Assembly (NCBI GenBank): GCA_963556145.1
Contig: CAUVYJ010000014.1
Span: forward strand, 1-28,829
DNA length: 28,829 nt
Reading direction: 5' to 3'
Source: Hygrocybe punicea
Lineage: Eukaryota; Basidiomycota; Agaricomycetes; Agaricales; Hygrophoraceae
Position 1 is the first letter of the stretch, and each line of letters begins with the position of its first letter. Under the pieces are notes generated by a model. The model made no database searches and had not been told where the DNA came from. It saw nothing but the letters and a program-made list of their open reading frames with translations. Shown piece after piece: positions 10,102-20,282 of this stretch. Position numbers and translations under genes: made by a program.

Positions 10102-11340
10102 ATAGATGAACTTATTAGAACTTGAATTTTTATGGGGAACTTTACTGATGTGAAAGATGTGTTTTTAGACAGTTTTTGATAATGAGAACAATTTATTTAC
10201 ATTTTAAAAACTAAAACACCAAAAAGTATTGCCCCTTACCCCAAGTTTTGCTTACTTGAACCCTAGGGTTTGAACCCTTACAAACCCTTGGCAAAAACAT
10301 GGAAAATTCAACAGATATATGAGTTTTTACTCTATCATGATATAAGCAACATTGAAGTGTACCTTCTAATGTATCATTTCTCTCAGTGGATCATGGTCAA
10401 ATTCTGAAATGCTGAGTTACAACATTTGAAATAATTTCCACATAACCAAAACCCTTGACAAACCCTGGCCTAGCCTTAAGCACTTTGTTCAGGCTTGAAA
10501 CAAGGTGCAGGTTCATGTGGGGGAATTGAGAGAGGGGTAGATGGTGGTTGGTGATAGGAAGTGAAGGGAGTTGGAGTTTGGGCCACCTCTGGCCAACATG
10601 GATGTTTTGTGCCCATCAGGACCCTGTTTGCAATAGAAAGAGGTGTGAGGGGACATGAGGGGTGATCTGGGGTGGAAAACAGAGGCAGGAGGTGGTGGCT
10701 GGTGATTGGAAGTGAGGGGTTGGGCACACCAGGGCAAGGTGGGTGTTCTGGGACCAATGGGGCCTCATTCACAATGGAAATGATGTACAGTGGGTCATAT
10801 TGGGTCAGCCATGGTTGAAAACTCAGGGGGTGATACCCATCTTTGTCGATCACTGGAATGGCCATGCACATCTATCATTGTCAGCTGTGTTTGACCATGG
10901 TGCACTTGGGTGCACTACTGACTCTGCTGCTGAGTGTGGGTTGACAGGTGTGGAGTGGGAAGGGACGTTATGTTTTTGGTGGGGATGTGGCAAGTCAGTG
11001 GTTTGGTGACAAGGTGGTGATGGCATTGGGGTGGGGTATTAGTAGCATGGTGCCTTGCAATAAGAATAATATGAATAAAGTACATGATAGCAAAAAACAA
11101 AACTAAGTAGCAGAGGGGGTGGGCACACCACCCCCTGCTGTGTGTTTGGTCTTATCGACCCTGCATTCGCATTTATTGGCATACACATTGTGAGCACATT
11201 TGAGACTGTGCAGGTGGATGTTTAAGGTTGTGTTGGCCATGGTGTTTGCAGTTGATGTTGTGGTGTTGGTGGTCATTCACCTGGTGAGCTAGAAGTTAGA
11301 ATCTAACAGAAAAATAAAGCTTATAATTACATGGGCAGCT
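10102..11340. repeat. G-rich degenerate tandem repeat right of the solo LTR; no gene
   Basis: Two units of about 145-150 bases are visible, starting near 10544 and 10694. Each runs GTGG(T/C)TGGTGAT(A/T)GGAAGTGA, then a GGGC(A/C)AC word, then (A/G)TG(G/T)(G/A)TGTT(C/T)TG, then CAAT(A/G)GAAA. The same unit appears once at 8250-8360. Between 10240 and 10300, and around 10450, are AAACCCT/GGGTTTG words. I see no coding evidence on either strand. Confidence 0.5.
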
Positions 11341-12193
11341 GGGAGCACCCAGCCACAGAATTTCTTATTTTTCAACTAATACCATTTCTTTGCACACAAA
11401 TTTTTGTCTCACCTCTTCCTAAACATCAATGTCACAATTCTTGCTCAATGCTCTTTTGAATATCTTGTAAATATATCTCAGCTACCCCATTACATTTTTT
11501 ATATCAACAAGAAGAATGGAAATCACAATTTTTGTAATGGGACTACAATGTCATGGTTCAACACTCCTTTGCACACCCATGACGGGGTGTCACCACTCTA
11601 GGCTACGATTTGATCTCAGCATCCACCTGTTGCACTTCTGATGTGACCACAGAAAGAGCATGCTTGGTCATGTTAAGGAAATAAGTCCCAGAATAATAGA
11701 TTTCAAGGGAGTGGTGGTCAAAGGATTGACATGCCTGTCACTTTTACATGTCACACTCAGATATAGCCAATCTTCATTTTGTCATGAGGCCTCAAATATT
11801 GTCTTGATCGATGCCTGTTATGCACAAAATTGGTGTAAAAGAACCTTCTCAATATACTGAGATTTTCTAGATATTTTATTTTGCATAGGATTTCATGAAA
11901 AAGGGGAAACCAAAGTTGGGGAATTGGTTTTTGCTCTCATTTTAACATATATATGGTTACCACACATGTTCCACTGCATTAAATCCTATGGAAATCTTAC
12001 AGGAAGTGTGCTAATAGTCAATTATAGATGAAAAAAAATATGGACTGCATAATGTTAACTCTGGCCTGCCTAGAATTGTTTGTGCAAAGCAGTGGTCATT
12101 AGAAAATGCATGAGAAAGTAAACATGACCAAACTCGGCATTTGCCGCGACGTTAGAGTGGAATTTTGATTTGGGGGGCTCAGGTCACATAAGA
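11341..12193. other. AT-rich sequence without recognised genes
   Basis: Short frames occur but none resembles a known protein, and no terminal repeats were found. This region separates the repeat zone from copy B of the captured genes. Confidence 0.45.
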
Positions 12194-12220
12194 CCGAGCC
12201 TAAATAAATTTAGGACTCGG
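12194..12220. repeat. Palindrome at the end of the captured MCCA fragment
   Basis: CCGAGCCTAAA and TTTAGGACTCGG form an 11-12 bp stem with one bulged base around a 4-base loop. It abuts the point where the MCCA coding sequence of copy B ends after ERDC. A terminal hairpin next to a captured gene fragment would fit a Helitron end, but no CTRR-type terminus follows, so the meaning is open. Confidence 0.6.
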
Positions 12221-13329
12221 AACAATCTCTCTCCCACAAGCTTACCACCCCGCCAAACTTGTCGGCAAATATCTGTACCTCGACATGCCGTGGTCGTTCG
12301 ATGTATTTTTCCACCAGAACCGTTGCATTTCCGAAAGCCTTTTGTGATTCCCGCTGGGCGGATAACAGCACCTCCTCAAAAACAGCAGCAGAGGGAGGCG
12401 ATGAGACTGTACGCATGCCTTTCCCACCTCCTCTGTGGATTGCTTTAATTAGCACTGGGAAGCCTGTTTGTCCACTATTCAGAGGAAAGGCGCGAGAGGG
12501 TGGGATAAGTGGGGTTACCTATTTTCTTGGCTTGTTCGTAAAGATAATTTGGGTCTTGGTTATCTCCGTGATATCCCGGCACACAAGGGACTCCAGCGGC
12601 TTATTACCAAGTAAGTATAGGAAGACTCGTCTTATCAAAGGAAGATCAGGAAACGTACCTAACATGATATTCTTCGATTCACTAATGTTAGTAGTACATT
12701 GGTAGAATGACATTTGGACAGAGATCCCTACATACCTCTTTGATCCCATGCTAACGATAGCACTGGCAGGCGGACCAATGAACACGATCCCTTCCTGAGC
12801 CAGGCGTTCCGAAAACAGCGAATTTTCGCTCAAAAATCCGTAGCTGGTCGAATAAGACGTCAGTACAGAACTGGATGTCGCAGTCGTACCGTTTCAAGAA
12901 GCAGACTTACCCAGGATGGACTGCCTGTGATTTCGAAGGGAAAATGTAGGTGGTGCTGCAAAAATCAAGGGAAAGACGCACCTGGGCACCACTTCGATGA
13001 CAAACATCGATAATTTTGTCCATCCGAAGCTGACAGAAAGTTGAATGTGGTCCTCGATACCGATATTAAATGTACGACTGACATAGCTCTCAGAAGAAGG
13101 TGGTGGGCCAATGCAATACGCCTCGTCTGCCTGTAATATCCATATTATCTTTCCTGGTCTGAGAAATTAGGAAAATGCCAGACAAACCATCTGGACATGT
13201 AATGCATCCTTGTCCGCTTCGCTATACACCGCCACTGTCCTAACACCCAGCTTCTTGGCAGTTCTGATGACGCGACAGGCGATTTCTCCTCTACAAGTGG
13301 GTCAGCTATTACGAGCTGAAGGAAAAAGA
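12219..13329 (-). pseudogene. mccA: MCCA biotin-carboxylase fragment, copy B (N-terminal part of BC domain)
   Basis: This is the N-terminal half of the biotin carboxylase domain of methylcrotonyl-CoA carboxylase alpha, with introns. On the minus strand the order is [20 protein letters not shown]...HVQM (13290-13188), a 57-nt intron, ADEAYCIGPPPSSESY (from 13130), then LRMDKIIDVCHRSGAQ. A 14-nt micro-exon AVHPG follows near 12908-12921, then [10 protein letters not shown]...[33 protein letters not shown], and finally FPVLIKAIHRGGGKGMRTV...FADKFGGVVSLWERDC (12463 to about 12220). The ATP-grasp glycine loop reads RGGGKGM where GGGGKGM is usual, and codons after TVSSP are disturbed. The mitochondrial targeting N-terminus and everything after ERDC are missing; that is precisely where copy A begins. 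The 5' end runs directly on from BRR2 sequence. Confidence 0.92.
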
Positions 13330-15814
13330 GGCCAAGATTAAGAGCCAAAACATCCATCTTGTCCTCTACCGATAACATGAGTACTCGGAAAGTCTAAGCA
13401 AGATACGGGTACGTACCGATCGCTATACATTTCCGAGTTGACCAGATCGGTGAGAGTGTTCTTTACCAGCTCGGAGAGGTGATCGGATAAATGCTGATGG
13501 CTGACGTTGTGGAGGTTGTAGTAGTTCGGGTTCTGGGTCATCCATCGATAGAAATATGTCCAGGTCAAAATATCCTACAAAATCAAGATCAGCGGTAAGC
13601 ACGAATCTTCTGTGAAAGAGAAGCATTATTTACCATAGCATCTTGCTTGTTCTCGACTGTCTTAACAGCAATTTCGGCCAGGAAATAATCGTGCAGTAAA
13701 TGGGTAGGAAGGTGTGATTCGATCGGCAGACCTTCGGCGAGAAATTTCTTGTAAAACTCTTTCCGAGTCTGCTGACACATTAAGACACATCGACTGCGTT
13801 CATCTTCTGTCGGCCTACATGCGCGGCCCATCATCTGGAGTACATCCATAACCGGGTAATCCACATATCGGTGTTCCTTGCCTTCGTAATACTGTACTCC
13901 CATGATGACCATATAACTCGAGACAGGCAGACTCCAAGCCGTATCCTGCAGTTGAAATGAAGAGATTTGTATACGCGTGTACGGAATGATAGTACAGACA
14001 TACCTTGGACGCAATCAGCACCTGTATAGCTCCTGACTGGAATAGATGTTCGACGATTCGCTTGTCCTGCTTGCTGAGAGCCTCGTGGTAATACCCGATT
14101 CCATGCTGAAGAGTTTCTGCCAGGCTTCTCTTGCTGATATGGTCAAGATGAGGCTGCAAGTCCTCCTCTTCGATGTTCAAGAACCGGATCGGCTTGTCGT
14201 CAGCAGCACAATGCGTGAGAATATCGTCCACGGTAAGCCGACATTGCCTGCGAGAAGGGACAAAAATGATGACGGGTTTCGTTGGTGAATATTCCACAAT
14301 GGCAAGATACGCCGGCTTGGACATGGCTATCATGAGTGATGGGAAATGCGGGACTGTGGAACTCTGCAAGTGACTATCCATATCCAGAGGGCGAGTACTG
14401 TAGGGTTAAATCAGTGGCTGAAGGATATCCAAAAATTTTCAAGACTCTCTCACCTTGGAAAAAAGTTGAAGATGGTATGGGATGGTGCACCCATCCACTC
14501 ACCCAGATCCCGTGCATTGTTGGACCCACCTCACCACCAACGAGTTGAACCTCATCCGCAATGAGCAGACCGATATTTTGAACGTTCTTCCGTTGACGCC
14601 ACCGCCTCGAAAGGACATCCCACTGTCCACACGTTAGAAAAAAAACAGCCGAAAGAATCGAAAAAGCCACGAGTGACTGACCTGTGCTGGTGTGCAAATG
14701 ATCACATCTCCTTCTCAAGCAGACGCAAGTCCGCACTGGTCTCTCTGGTTAGACTCACGATCTCCTTCCCACCTAATTTGCGGCGCCATTCTGTCACCCG
14801 TTGTTCCACCATCTCCTGGTACGGCTCAATACAAACAGCCCGGGGCTGATCGCACTTACTCCACAATCGAAAGAGTGCAAACTCAGCACAGATCGTCTTA
14901 CCGCTTCCGGTCGGCGCGCCGATGAACACATTCTCGTCAGACATATACAATGCCTGAAAGACTTGCATTTGAATCTTGTTGAACGTGTGGATCGTCGACG
15001 AGTAGATATCCTCAAACTCTTTGTTGTGCAGAGCTGAGAGCGGGAGTGCTTGCAAGTCGAGAAGAGGGGTCGGAGGCGGGAACTTTTCAGGGAGGATGAG
15101 GTGCTTGAAAGAAATCGGCAGCCGGGTCTCAGCATGTAGCCAGTGGTCGGATACGATCGAAATATAGTAGTTAGGCGGGACTGGCTCAAACATGGGGACA
15201 GTGAGCGTCACACTATGCTCGTCTTCCATGTACCGCTGCCGGAGAATGAAAGAATCATGGAAGAGGATAACTTCGCCATCAAAGTCCTCCACCATGATGA
15301 GGAATGTCTCCGCCGTTCCGTGGAGATTCTCGTCCCAGCGGAAATCAGGGATGATAGAAAGGTCAATTCGGAGGAGGGATCGGGTGATGGGTTGTACCTG
15401 AGCCTGCAACCTACGAGGCAATGAGCTCAAGAACTAAAAATAATGGTAGGGGGTGACCTGAAACGCACTGTAGTTTAGGAAAGTTATGAACAAGGCGGTG
15501 GACCAATATTCCAGCGTTCGGGATGCCAATGAGTTCACCGATTTCATGTGGATTCTATGGACACAGGTAAGCGGATAACATTCTATGCGGGGCTGAGGAG
15601 ACCTACTAAATCAAAGTAACGATACCATGGCTAGCATTGAACAGAGGCGTCAGCCATATCTTCAAAACAAAGAGAGAAAGAAAAGAAACATACAAATTGT
15701 TTACCCTCGGCCTTTCGAATGACTTCGGACGGTACGCCCTTGATCTGACGTAGAGGGGTCATTGAGTTCCACCTACGCAAAAAAAGTATCTCGGCAATGA
15801 ACAATTGTATTTGC
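13330..15814 (-). pseudogene. BRR2: BRR2 helicase fragment, copy B, including second helicase cassette
   Basis: This fragment of the spliceosomal helicase BRR2 spans the end of the first Sec63 unit through the second RecA pair and winged helix. On the minus strand it runs MTPLRQIKGVPSEV, micro-exon PWYRYFDL (15607-15630), HEIGELIGI, then QVQPITRSLLRID...SDHWLHAET. The Walker A motif GAPTGSGKT is at 14894-14920. DEVQ, the usual degenerate motif II of the second cassette, is at 14545-14556, and motif VI QMMGRACRP is at about 13811-13837. The last exons give [12 protein letters not shown] and [12 protein letters not shown]. Introns at 13946-14003 and 13575-13633 are canonical. Breaks include a lost base after LLEK near 14705, loss of about 30 residues after GGEVGPT plus a frameshift near 14460, and an extra base in the exon at 13440-13460. 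At about 13330 the sequence passes into MCCA; at 15814 homology with copy A stops. Confidence 0.93.
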
Positions 15815-16390
15815 CCCACCCCACCCTACACATTGTCGCCAACAACATCTCACCTCACACTAGTCCATATTTCAACAACCAAGACAACCATAGATATGAC
15901 GTTAGGCTATCATGAGAGAACAATGCAAGGCATGTGGCACGGGGGTTAAACGTTATTAATAAACACCGCACCATATCCACAAGTTTGACCATTCTTAGGC
16001 TATGTCGATCTCTGGTGTCTTCTGTCCTGGGCTCACCGTCCCGCTAGCCCACATTATTCAAGCAAGCCATTGATCTGGGAGCATTGTCTGTTCCTGACTT
16101 TACAGAGTTACACATCTCGTCCCGCTCATTTACGATGTAAAGTACAATGTGGGTGGAGGCTTTCGTCGGAAAAGTCCTTCAATCCTTCATTTGTTCACAG
16201 TTTGCAATTGAAGGAAACATACCCATGTTCCAACCCCCGTGGATCACCAATAGTTGCCAGATTTTGGCTTCGAGGTGGTGATATAGATTCGACGAGGTGA
16301 AACACACCGGTCTTTCTGCCCTTGTCTTGCATTCATATGGGGCGGCCGGACGCTAGCAAAAACACCGCCTGCCTGTCTCTTCAGGTATCG
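15815..16390. other. No gene recognised
   Basis: Homology to BRR2 copy A ends sharply at a CCCCACCCC word. The rest shows no coding match, terminal repeat or RNA gene that I can support. Confidence 0.4.
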
Positions 16391-17131
16391 TCATGACGTT
16401 GTCGGGAATACACGACATCCATTAGCAAACCGTTCGCGCATCAGTGCGGCGTCTACATCACGAATCTCGAATGGCCCGTCAGCGTCACTTATCCGCTCTG
16501 TTCCGGCGACGAGGAGATTGAGAAGGTGCTGTATGTAGGCGAGGCTAAAATTCATCTCATTCAGGAAGAGTGGTTCTGAGATTCGCTCGAGTTTGGAGGT
16601 ACGTTCTTGCATCATCATTGCACCATCTGGTGTCTGAATAGGAACTCTAGGCAAATCCGACGAGAACAAGTACCCAGTACGGCATTCTCGGCCAGAACAA
16701 AAGTCACTGCCTGAAAGTAGCTCTCATGACCACTCAACATCATCGCTGTCATACTCAAACCAAACGTGACCTTCCTCCTCCGTCTCTCGATCATGCAACT
16801 AGAACCCACTCCACCAACCACCCACCGCTCACGACCTTCTCCCATCTCAAGACCAAGACGAACCAGAAGAACTTGCAGCAGTGAAACGCATCCCCGCCAT
16901 GACCCTAAACGTCTGGCAGAGCCTCCTCAAGCCGAGAGGTTACGAGATCGCAAGCGGGAAACGTGCGCAGTCCCTCGAAATCACAAAATGTTGGGAGATC
17001 TCCACCACAGCCCTCCGTGCCCCAGGATTCCACCTGCAGAAAAAACCAGTGTTGCAGGCGGGCGGAGTATCATTTCGGCTTTCAGGCGTACGAACTCGTT
17101 CGCTCCGCCGCAGAACGGACCAGGACGACAA
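16391..17131 (-). pseudogene. Decayed hypothetical coding region
   Basis: Minus-strand frames read protein-like in pieces. 16615-16845 includes RRRRKVTFGLSMTAMML and GHESYFQAVTFVLAENAV. 16391-16669 includes SKLERISEPLFLNEMNFSLA and FEIRDVDAALMRERF and ends at a stop. A further piece near 17020-17110 reads EFVRLKAEMILRPPATLVFS. The pieces lie in different frames and cannot be joined by an obvious intron. I do not recognise the family. Plus-strand frames over the same bases (to 17260) are open but compositionally biased, and I favour the minus strand only weakly. Confidence 0.3.
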
Positions 17132-17451
17132 TCAGGATCCAGATCTCACTACGCCTCGCATACGCATGCACCTTTCAGGTTGCGTTGGTCTCACTCGACA
17201 AAACCGTTCTTGACCTATGAACTGATGTCTTTGCGCATGGACAACTATACACAGCTCTAGCACGCGTACGAAAGAGAGAGGATTGTCGAGTCATGTTTGG
17301 AAACATGAGAAAATTGGACGACGAACGTAGTTTGTTGACAGCTGTTGTTGAATGTCCAGGAACACGGCGAAGCCGTCTAAGCTTAATTAAATAAGTCACG
17401 AATATATAACAAGATTTGCGCAGGATTGCTTACCGTGCCATCCGATATCTT

Positions 17452-17812
17452 CTAGTTCAGCACGTACCACTTCGGCAAGTCTTCCCTCCCGCCCAAAGCC
17501 TGCTGCAACCTCTCAATTCTCTCCTTCGTATTCCCCTCCAACCCCTCAATTGTCTTGTTGTGCCCGACCGCAAAGCAGAACGCAGAACCGGTGGAATGAT
17601 CTGGACATTCCACGGAGACGACTCGACTGATCTGGGCATCCTTCAGAATCTTCTGGATGGCATTGAGGCAAGAATTTTTGACGTCATTGTCGATGTCAAT
17701 CCCATTGCGCATGCTAAAGTCCAGTAGCCACTCCATGGTTACCTTATAACCAAAGGCCTGAGCACGATGGCGTACTCTACGACGCGTTGTTTTTGGCGGC
17801 TGTTCACACCTG
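17452..17812 (-). CDS. Conserved-looking hypothetical protein (possible partial)
   Basis: A 94-codon frame starts at 17736 in a good context (ACCATGG) and ends at TAG (17452). It reads MEWLLDFSMRNG, KNSCLNAIQKILKDA, VVSVECPDHSTGSAFCFAVG, ERIERLQQALGG and PKWYVLN. The frame stays open upstream to about 17812, reading KTTRRRVRHRAQAFGYKVT, just after a TTCCAG acceptor-like site, so the true start could lie in an earlier exon. Composition and lack of stops suggest real or recently active coding sequence. The family is not one I can name; basidiomycete genomes carry many such short proteins. It is arranged head-to-head with the plus-strand gene starting near 17990. Confidence 0.45.
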
Positions 17813-17986
17813 GAACTGGTTTAACAGATAACCTCAGATCATTTAGCGAGGAACACACATCGTGAACGGATAACAATGTCACTGCGATGTTGAAACCTGT
17901 TGGGCGGCGTGTTTTGTTGAAGTTGAAACACGCTTACATCACCTCGAGCCAAGTTTGGACTCTGGAGTATGCACCCGTCTCGACTT

Positions 17987-18919
17987 GATCACCTCCCGAC
18001 TTCAACTTCCCCGGTCACGTATTAGACCACAAAGCCAAGCACAGGACTGCACGAGCCATACTCTTTGCTTACAGTCATATCTCAAACCAGCGAGACATCG
18101 AATCCCCTTGGTACGCCGTTTGGGACAGAGTCCTTGCAGATCTGATCGCCGATCATTCCCGTCTCCTCACCGTTCCTCAACTGGTGCTATGGTACATTGA
18201 ACCCGTTCCGGATCGTGCAGATCGAGACGACTCTCAGGATGGAGAAGACGAAGAAAGCGGAAATACCACGATCGAATCAATCACATCCGTCGCGTCCACT
18301 GTTCCTCAAAAGTTTGCACGGGAACTTGTTCCTGACCCCGCCGTCATCCGCACCATGACGCGCCGGGCTGTTGTACCGCTTAAACTGAGATATGCTGGAG
18401 TTCCGTTACTGGCGGAGGTCAAACGGCCCCCGAGACGCATCGACAGATGGAGGGATTCTGCATTCCGCCATGCTTTATCACAGCAATTGTTGTTTGCAGA
18501 GTCCAATGTGTTGAAGCAAGCAGAATTTCTCTTTCGCAATTATCCGCGTCAAGAAACTGTCGTCGTGATGGCTTGCAGTGGTCTGTGGTGGACCTGCCGG
18601 ATTGTTCACAAAAGACCAACTTGACAATCCAGGCAACGCTCCTCTGCCAGGCCCTGACGAATGGGAGGAAGATGACGAGATTGATATTGAGAAAGACGAC
18701 CTAGATGATGAGGGGGACGAGGGGGATGCATCTGAGGACGAACTCGATGTCATCGATGCACCTGAGGGCGAGGCGTTTGGCGAGTCAGAGGCAACATTAC
18801 CCGAGAACAAATTCTCTAAAGTCCTTCAATTGGGAACAAGAGCATCAGACCAGAGATTTGGGCTCATTCACCAACGCCTTGAAGTCGCGTTAGCCAACCG
18901 AACTGGCAAGATGGGCTAG
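17987..18919 (+). pseudogene. Hypothetical protein with PD-(D/E)XK-like motif and acidic tail, one frameshift
   Basis: One frame runs from about 17987 (after TGA at 17984) to 18624. It reads DFNFPGHVLDHKAKHRTARA, YAVWDRVLADLI, VPQLVLWYIEPVPD, KFARELVPDPAVIRT, VPLLAEVKRPP and LKQAEFLFRNYPRQETVVVM. The pair VPDP ... LLAEVK, about 30 residues apart, resembles the D...ExK core of PD-(D/E)XK nucleases, with a hydrophobic strand before each. A second frame, to 18919, gives a strongly acidic segment (DEWEEDDEIDIEKDDLDDEG) and a C-terminus RASDQRFGLIHQRLEVALAN. One missing A in the run at 18610-18613 would join the two, so this is either a 1-base pseudogene or an assembly error. No start codon is clear; an upstream exon may exist. 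The function is inference only. Confidence 0.45.
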
Positions 18920-19700
18920 GATACAAGCGTATGTTTCTTGCTCTCGATGTTTGCTCAATATATTGATCAGTGGAATGCTGCGTGATTGAAGTCTCTCGGT
19001 CGGCTCTGTAGCCGTTTGGATATTGTGCCAACGGCGACGACGAACGCGACGCCGAGTTTCAGTAGGACAGCCCTAATGGTAAGTTAGCGCCCCACCCCAA
19101 CCATCCCCGCTCATCCTCTAACAACCCTTACAAGGACGACAGGACGCACGATGACAGCGACAAGCGAGGGGGCCATGGTGCTGTGCAGTGAATGGTGGTG
19201 AATACTGCTTCAATTTTTGTCCCGGGGTTTGCTGATCTCAACGACGAACGATGACAGCCACTACCCACTGCCGCCAACGCCGGCCATCGGCCATCCCCCC
19301 CCACGACCATCCAACACCCATCTACACCCAATCCCAACTCCCAACGTCGCGAGGTTTGGCTGACTTCTTAGGTGGCCATGCAGGAAATATGCGAGCATTG
19401 CACTTGAAGCCAATCCATTCACCCCACCTTATTATGGGCAAATTACCACGTTCCAACATACTGTTATACCTTTCAAAGTATTACTGCAGGGTGTCCCAAG
19501 CAGCCTCAATAAAATATTCTTGTTAAATTTATTTTCACACTCCTAAACATCTCACCCACCCTCAATATTTCCAAGATTTACAGCTGTTTGCACAATCCTT
19601 GACAGTAAAAAAAAGTGCCAATTACAAACAAATACAGTAAATGCACAATAACTCATGAAATACCTCATAGGCAAGAATGGCAACACTTTACACTGAGCCA
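18920..19700. other. No gene recognised
   Basis: I see no convincing coding sequence, terminal repeats or RNA gene. Frames at 19128-19337 and 19251-19526 are short and unsupported. Confidence 0.4.
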
Positions 19701-19704
19701 CACA

Positions 19705-19945
19705 TTCCTGTGGAATCCAATCGGACTCCGATTGGAATGCTCAGACTCTGAGGATTCCGAGTGGATTCCGAGTGGAATGGAACCTTTTTTTGTAGAGTAC
19801 TACCAATTTTAATATTCCAGTTGGATTCCGAGTGAATTCTGCTCAGAATGATCATTTTTTTGGATTTTCATTGGTTTTCATGGGGTATGCTTATTTATGA
19901 GGAATCATGTGGAATCCACTCAGAATCCTGCCAAGTGTTTCAAAA
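19705..19945. repeat. Cluster of short ATTCCGAGTGGA-type repeats
   Basis: The word GGATTCCGAGTGGA and near copies occur at least four times between about 19730 and 19840, with diverged inverted relatives (GGAATCCAATCGGA, GGAATCCACTCAGAAT). CCAATCGG and CCGATTGG form a short perfect stem at about 19718-19736. It may be a decayed MITE end or a satellite seed; nothing coding. Confidence 0.5.
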
Positions 19946-20070
19946 GCATCAGCTTTTTTTGACTTTTTTGCATTTTTCTCACTCAATTTTGTCAATAAAA
20001 CAATTCTGACACTATATATGGCATTGGGTATACAATGGGCATGCTAACCAAATTAGGCAATATTTTCCCA
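19946..20070. other. AT-rich flank of the LTR element
   Basis: T-rich spacer; the last 20 bases (to 20088) resemble 24351-24367, the empty copy of the insertion site. Confidence 0.4.
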
Positions 20071-20088
20071 TGCTCCATATTATACCGG

Positions 20089-20243
20089 TGGAGTGGTATG
20101 GAGGTACCACTCCAAGGGCTAGCAGGAGAGTCTCGCTGAAGAGCTGGCGAGGAAGACTTGATTGGGACTGACTACTGACAGCGATCAATCTACAACGAAC
20201 CGTGGGAGCCTCATCACGTGACTAGGCACTTGCTACCACTCCA
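20089..20243 (-). repeat. 3' LTR (155 bp)
   Basis: Differs from the copy at 23377-23531 by six substitutions, four of them transitions. It begins with a hairpin: TGGAGTGGTA and TACCACTCCA are separated by 6 bases (20089-20114), and the second word is repeated at the LTR end. It carries a CACGTG E-box at 20215-20220. Confidence 0.9.
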
Positions 20244-20244
20244 A

Positions 20245-20282
20245 GTGCCCCCCTTCCTCATAGCGACATCCTTGTCGCTATC
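20245..20282 (-). promoter_or_regulatory. Polypurine tract and adjacent hairpin
   Basis: On the minus strand GAGGAAGGGGGG ends about four bases before the 3' LTR, the expected place and composition for the plus-strand primer of reverse transcription. Directly upstream ATAGCGAC and GTCGCTAT form a perfect 8-bp stem with a 6-base loop. Confidence 0.8.

Noticed and set aside
13330..15814. A functional BRR2 gene
   Set aside because: Several frameshifts, an internal ~30-residue loss, and no N-terminal cassette or C-terminal Sec63 unit.
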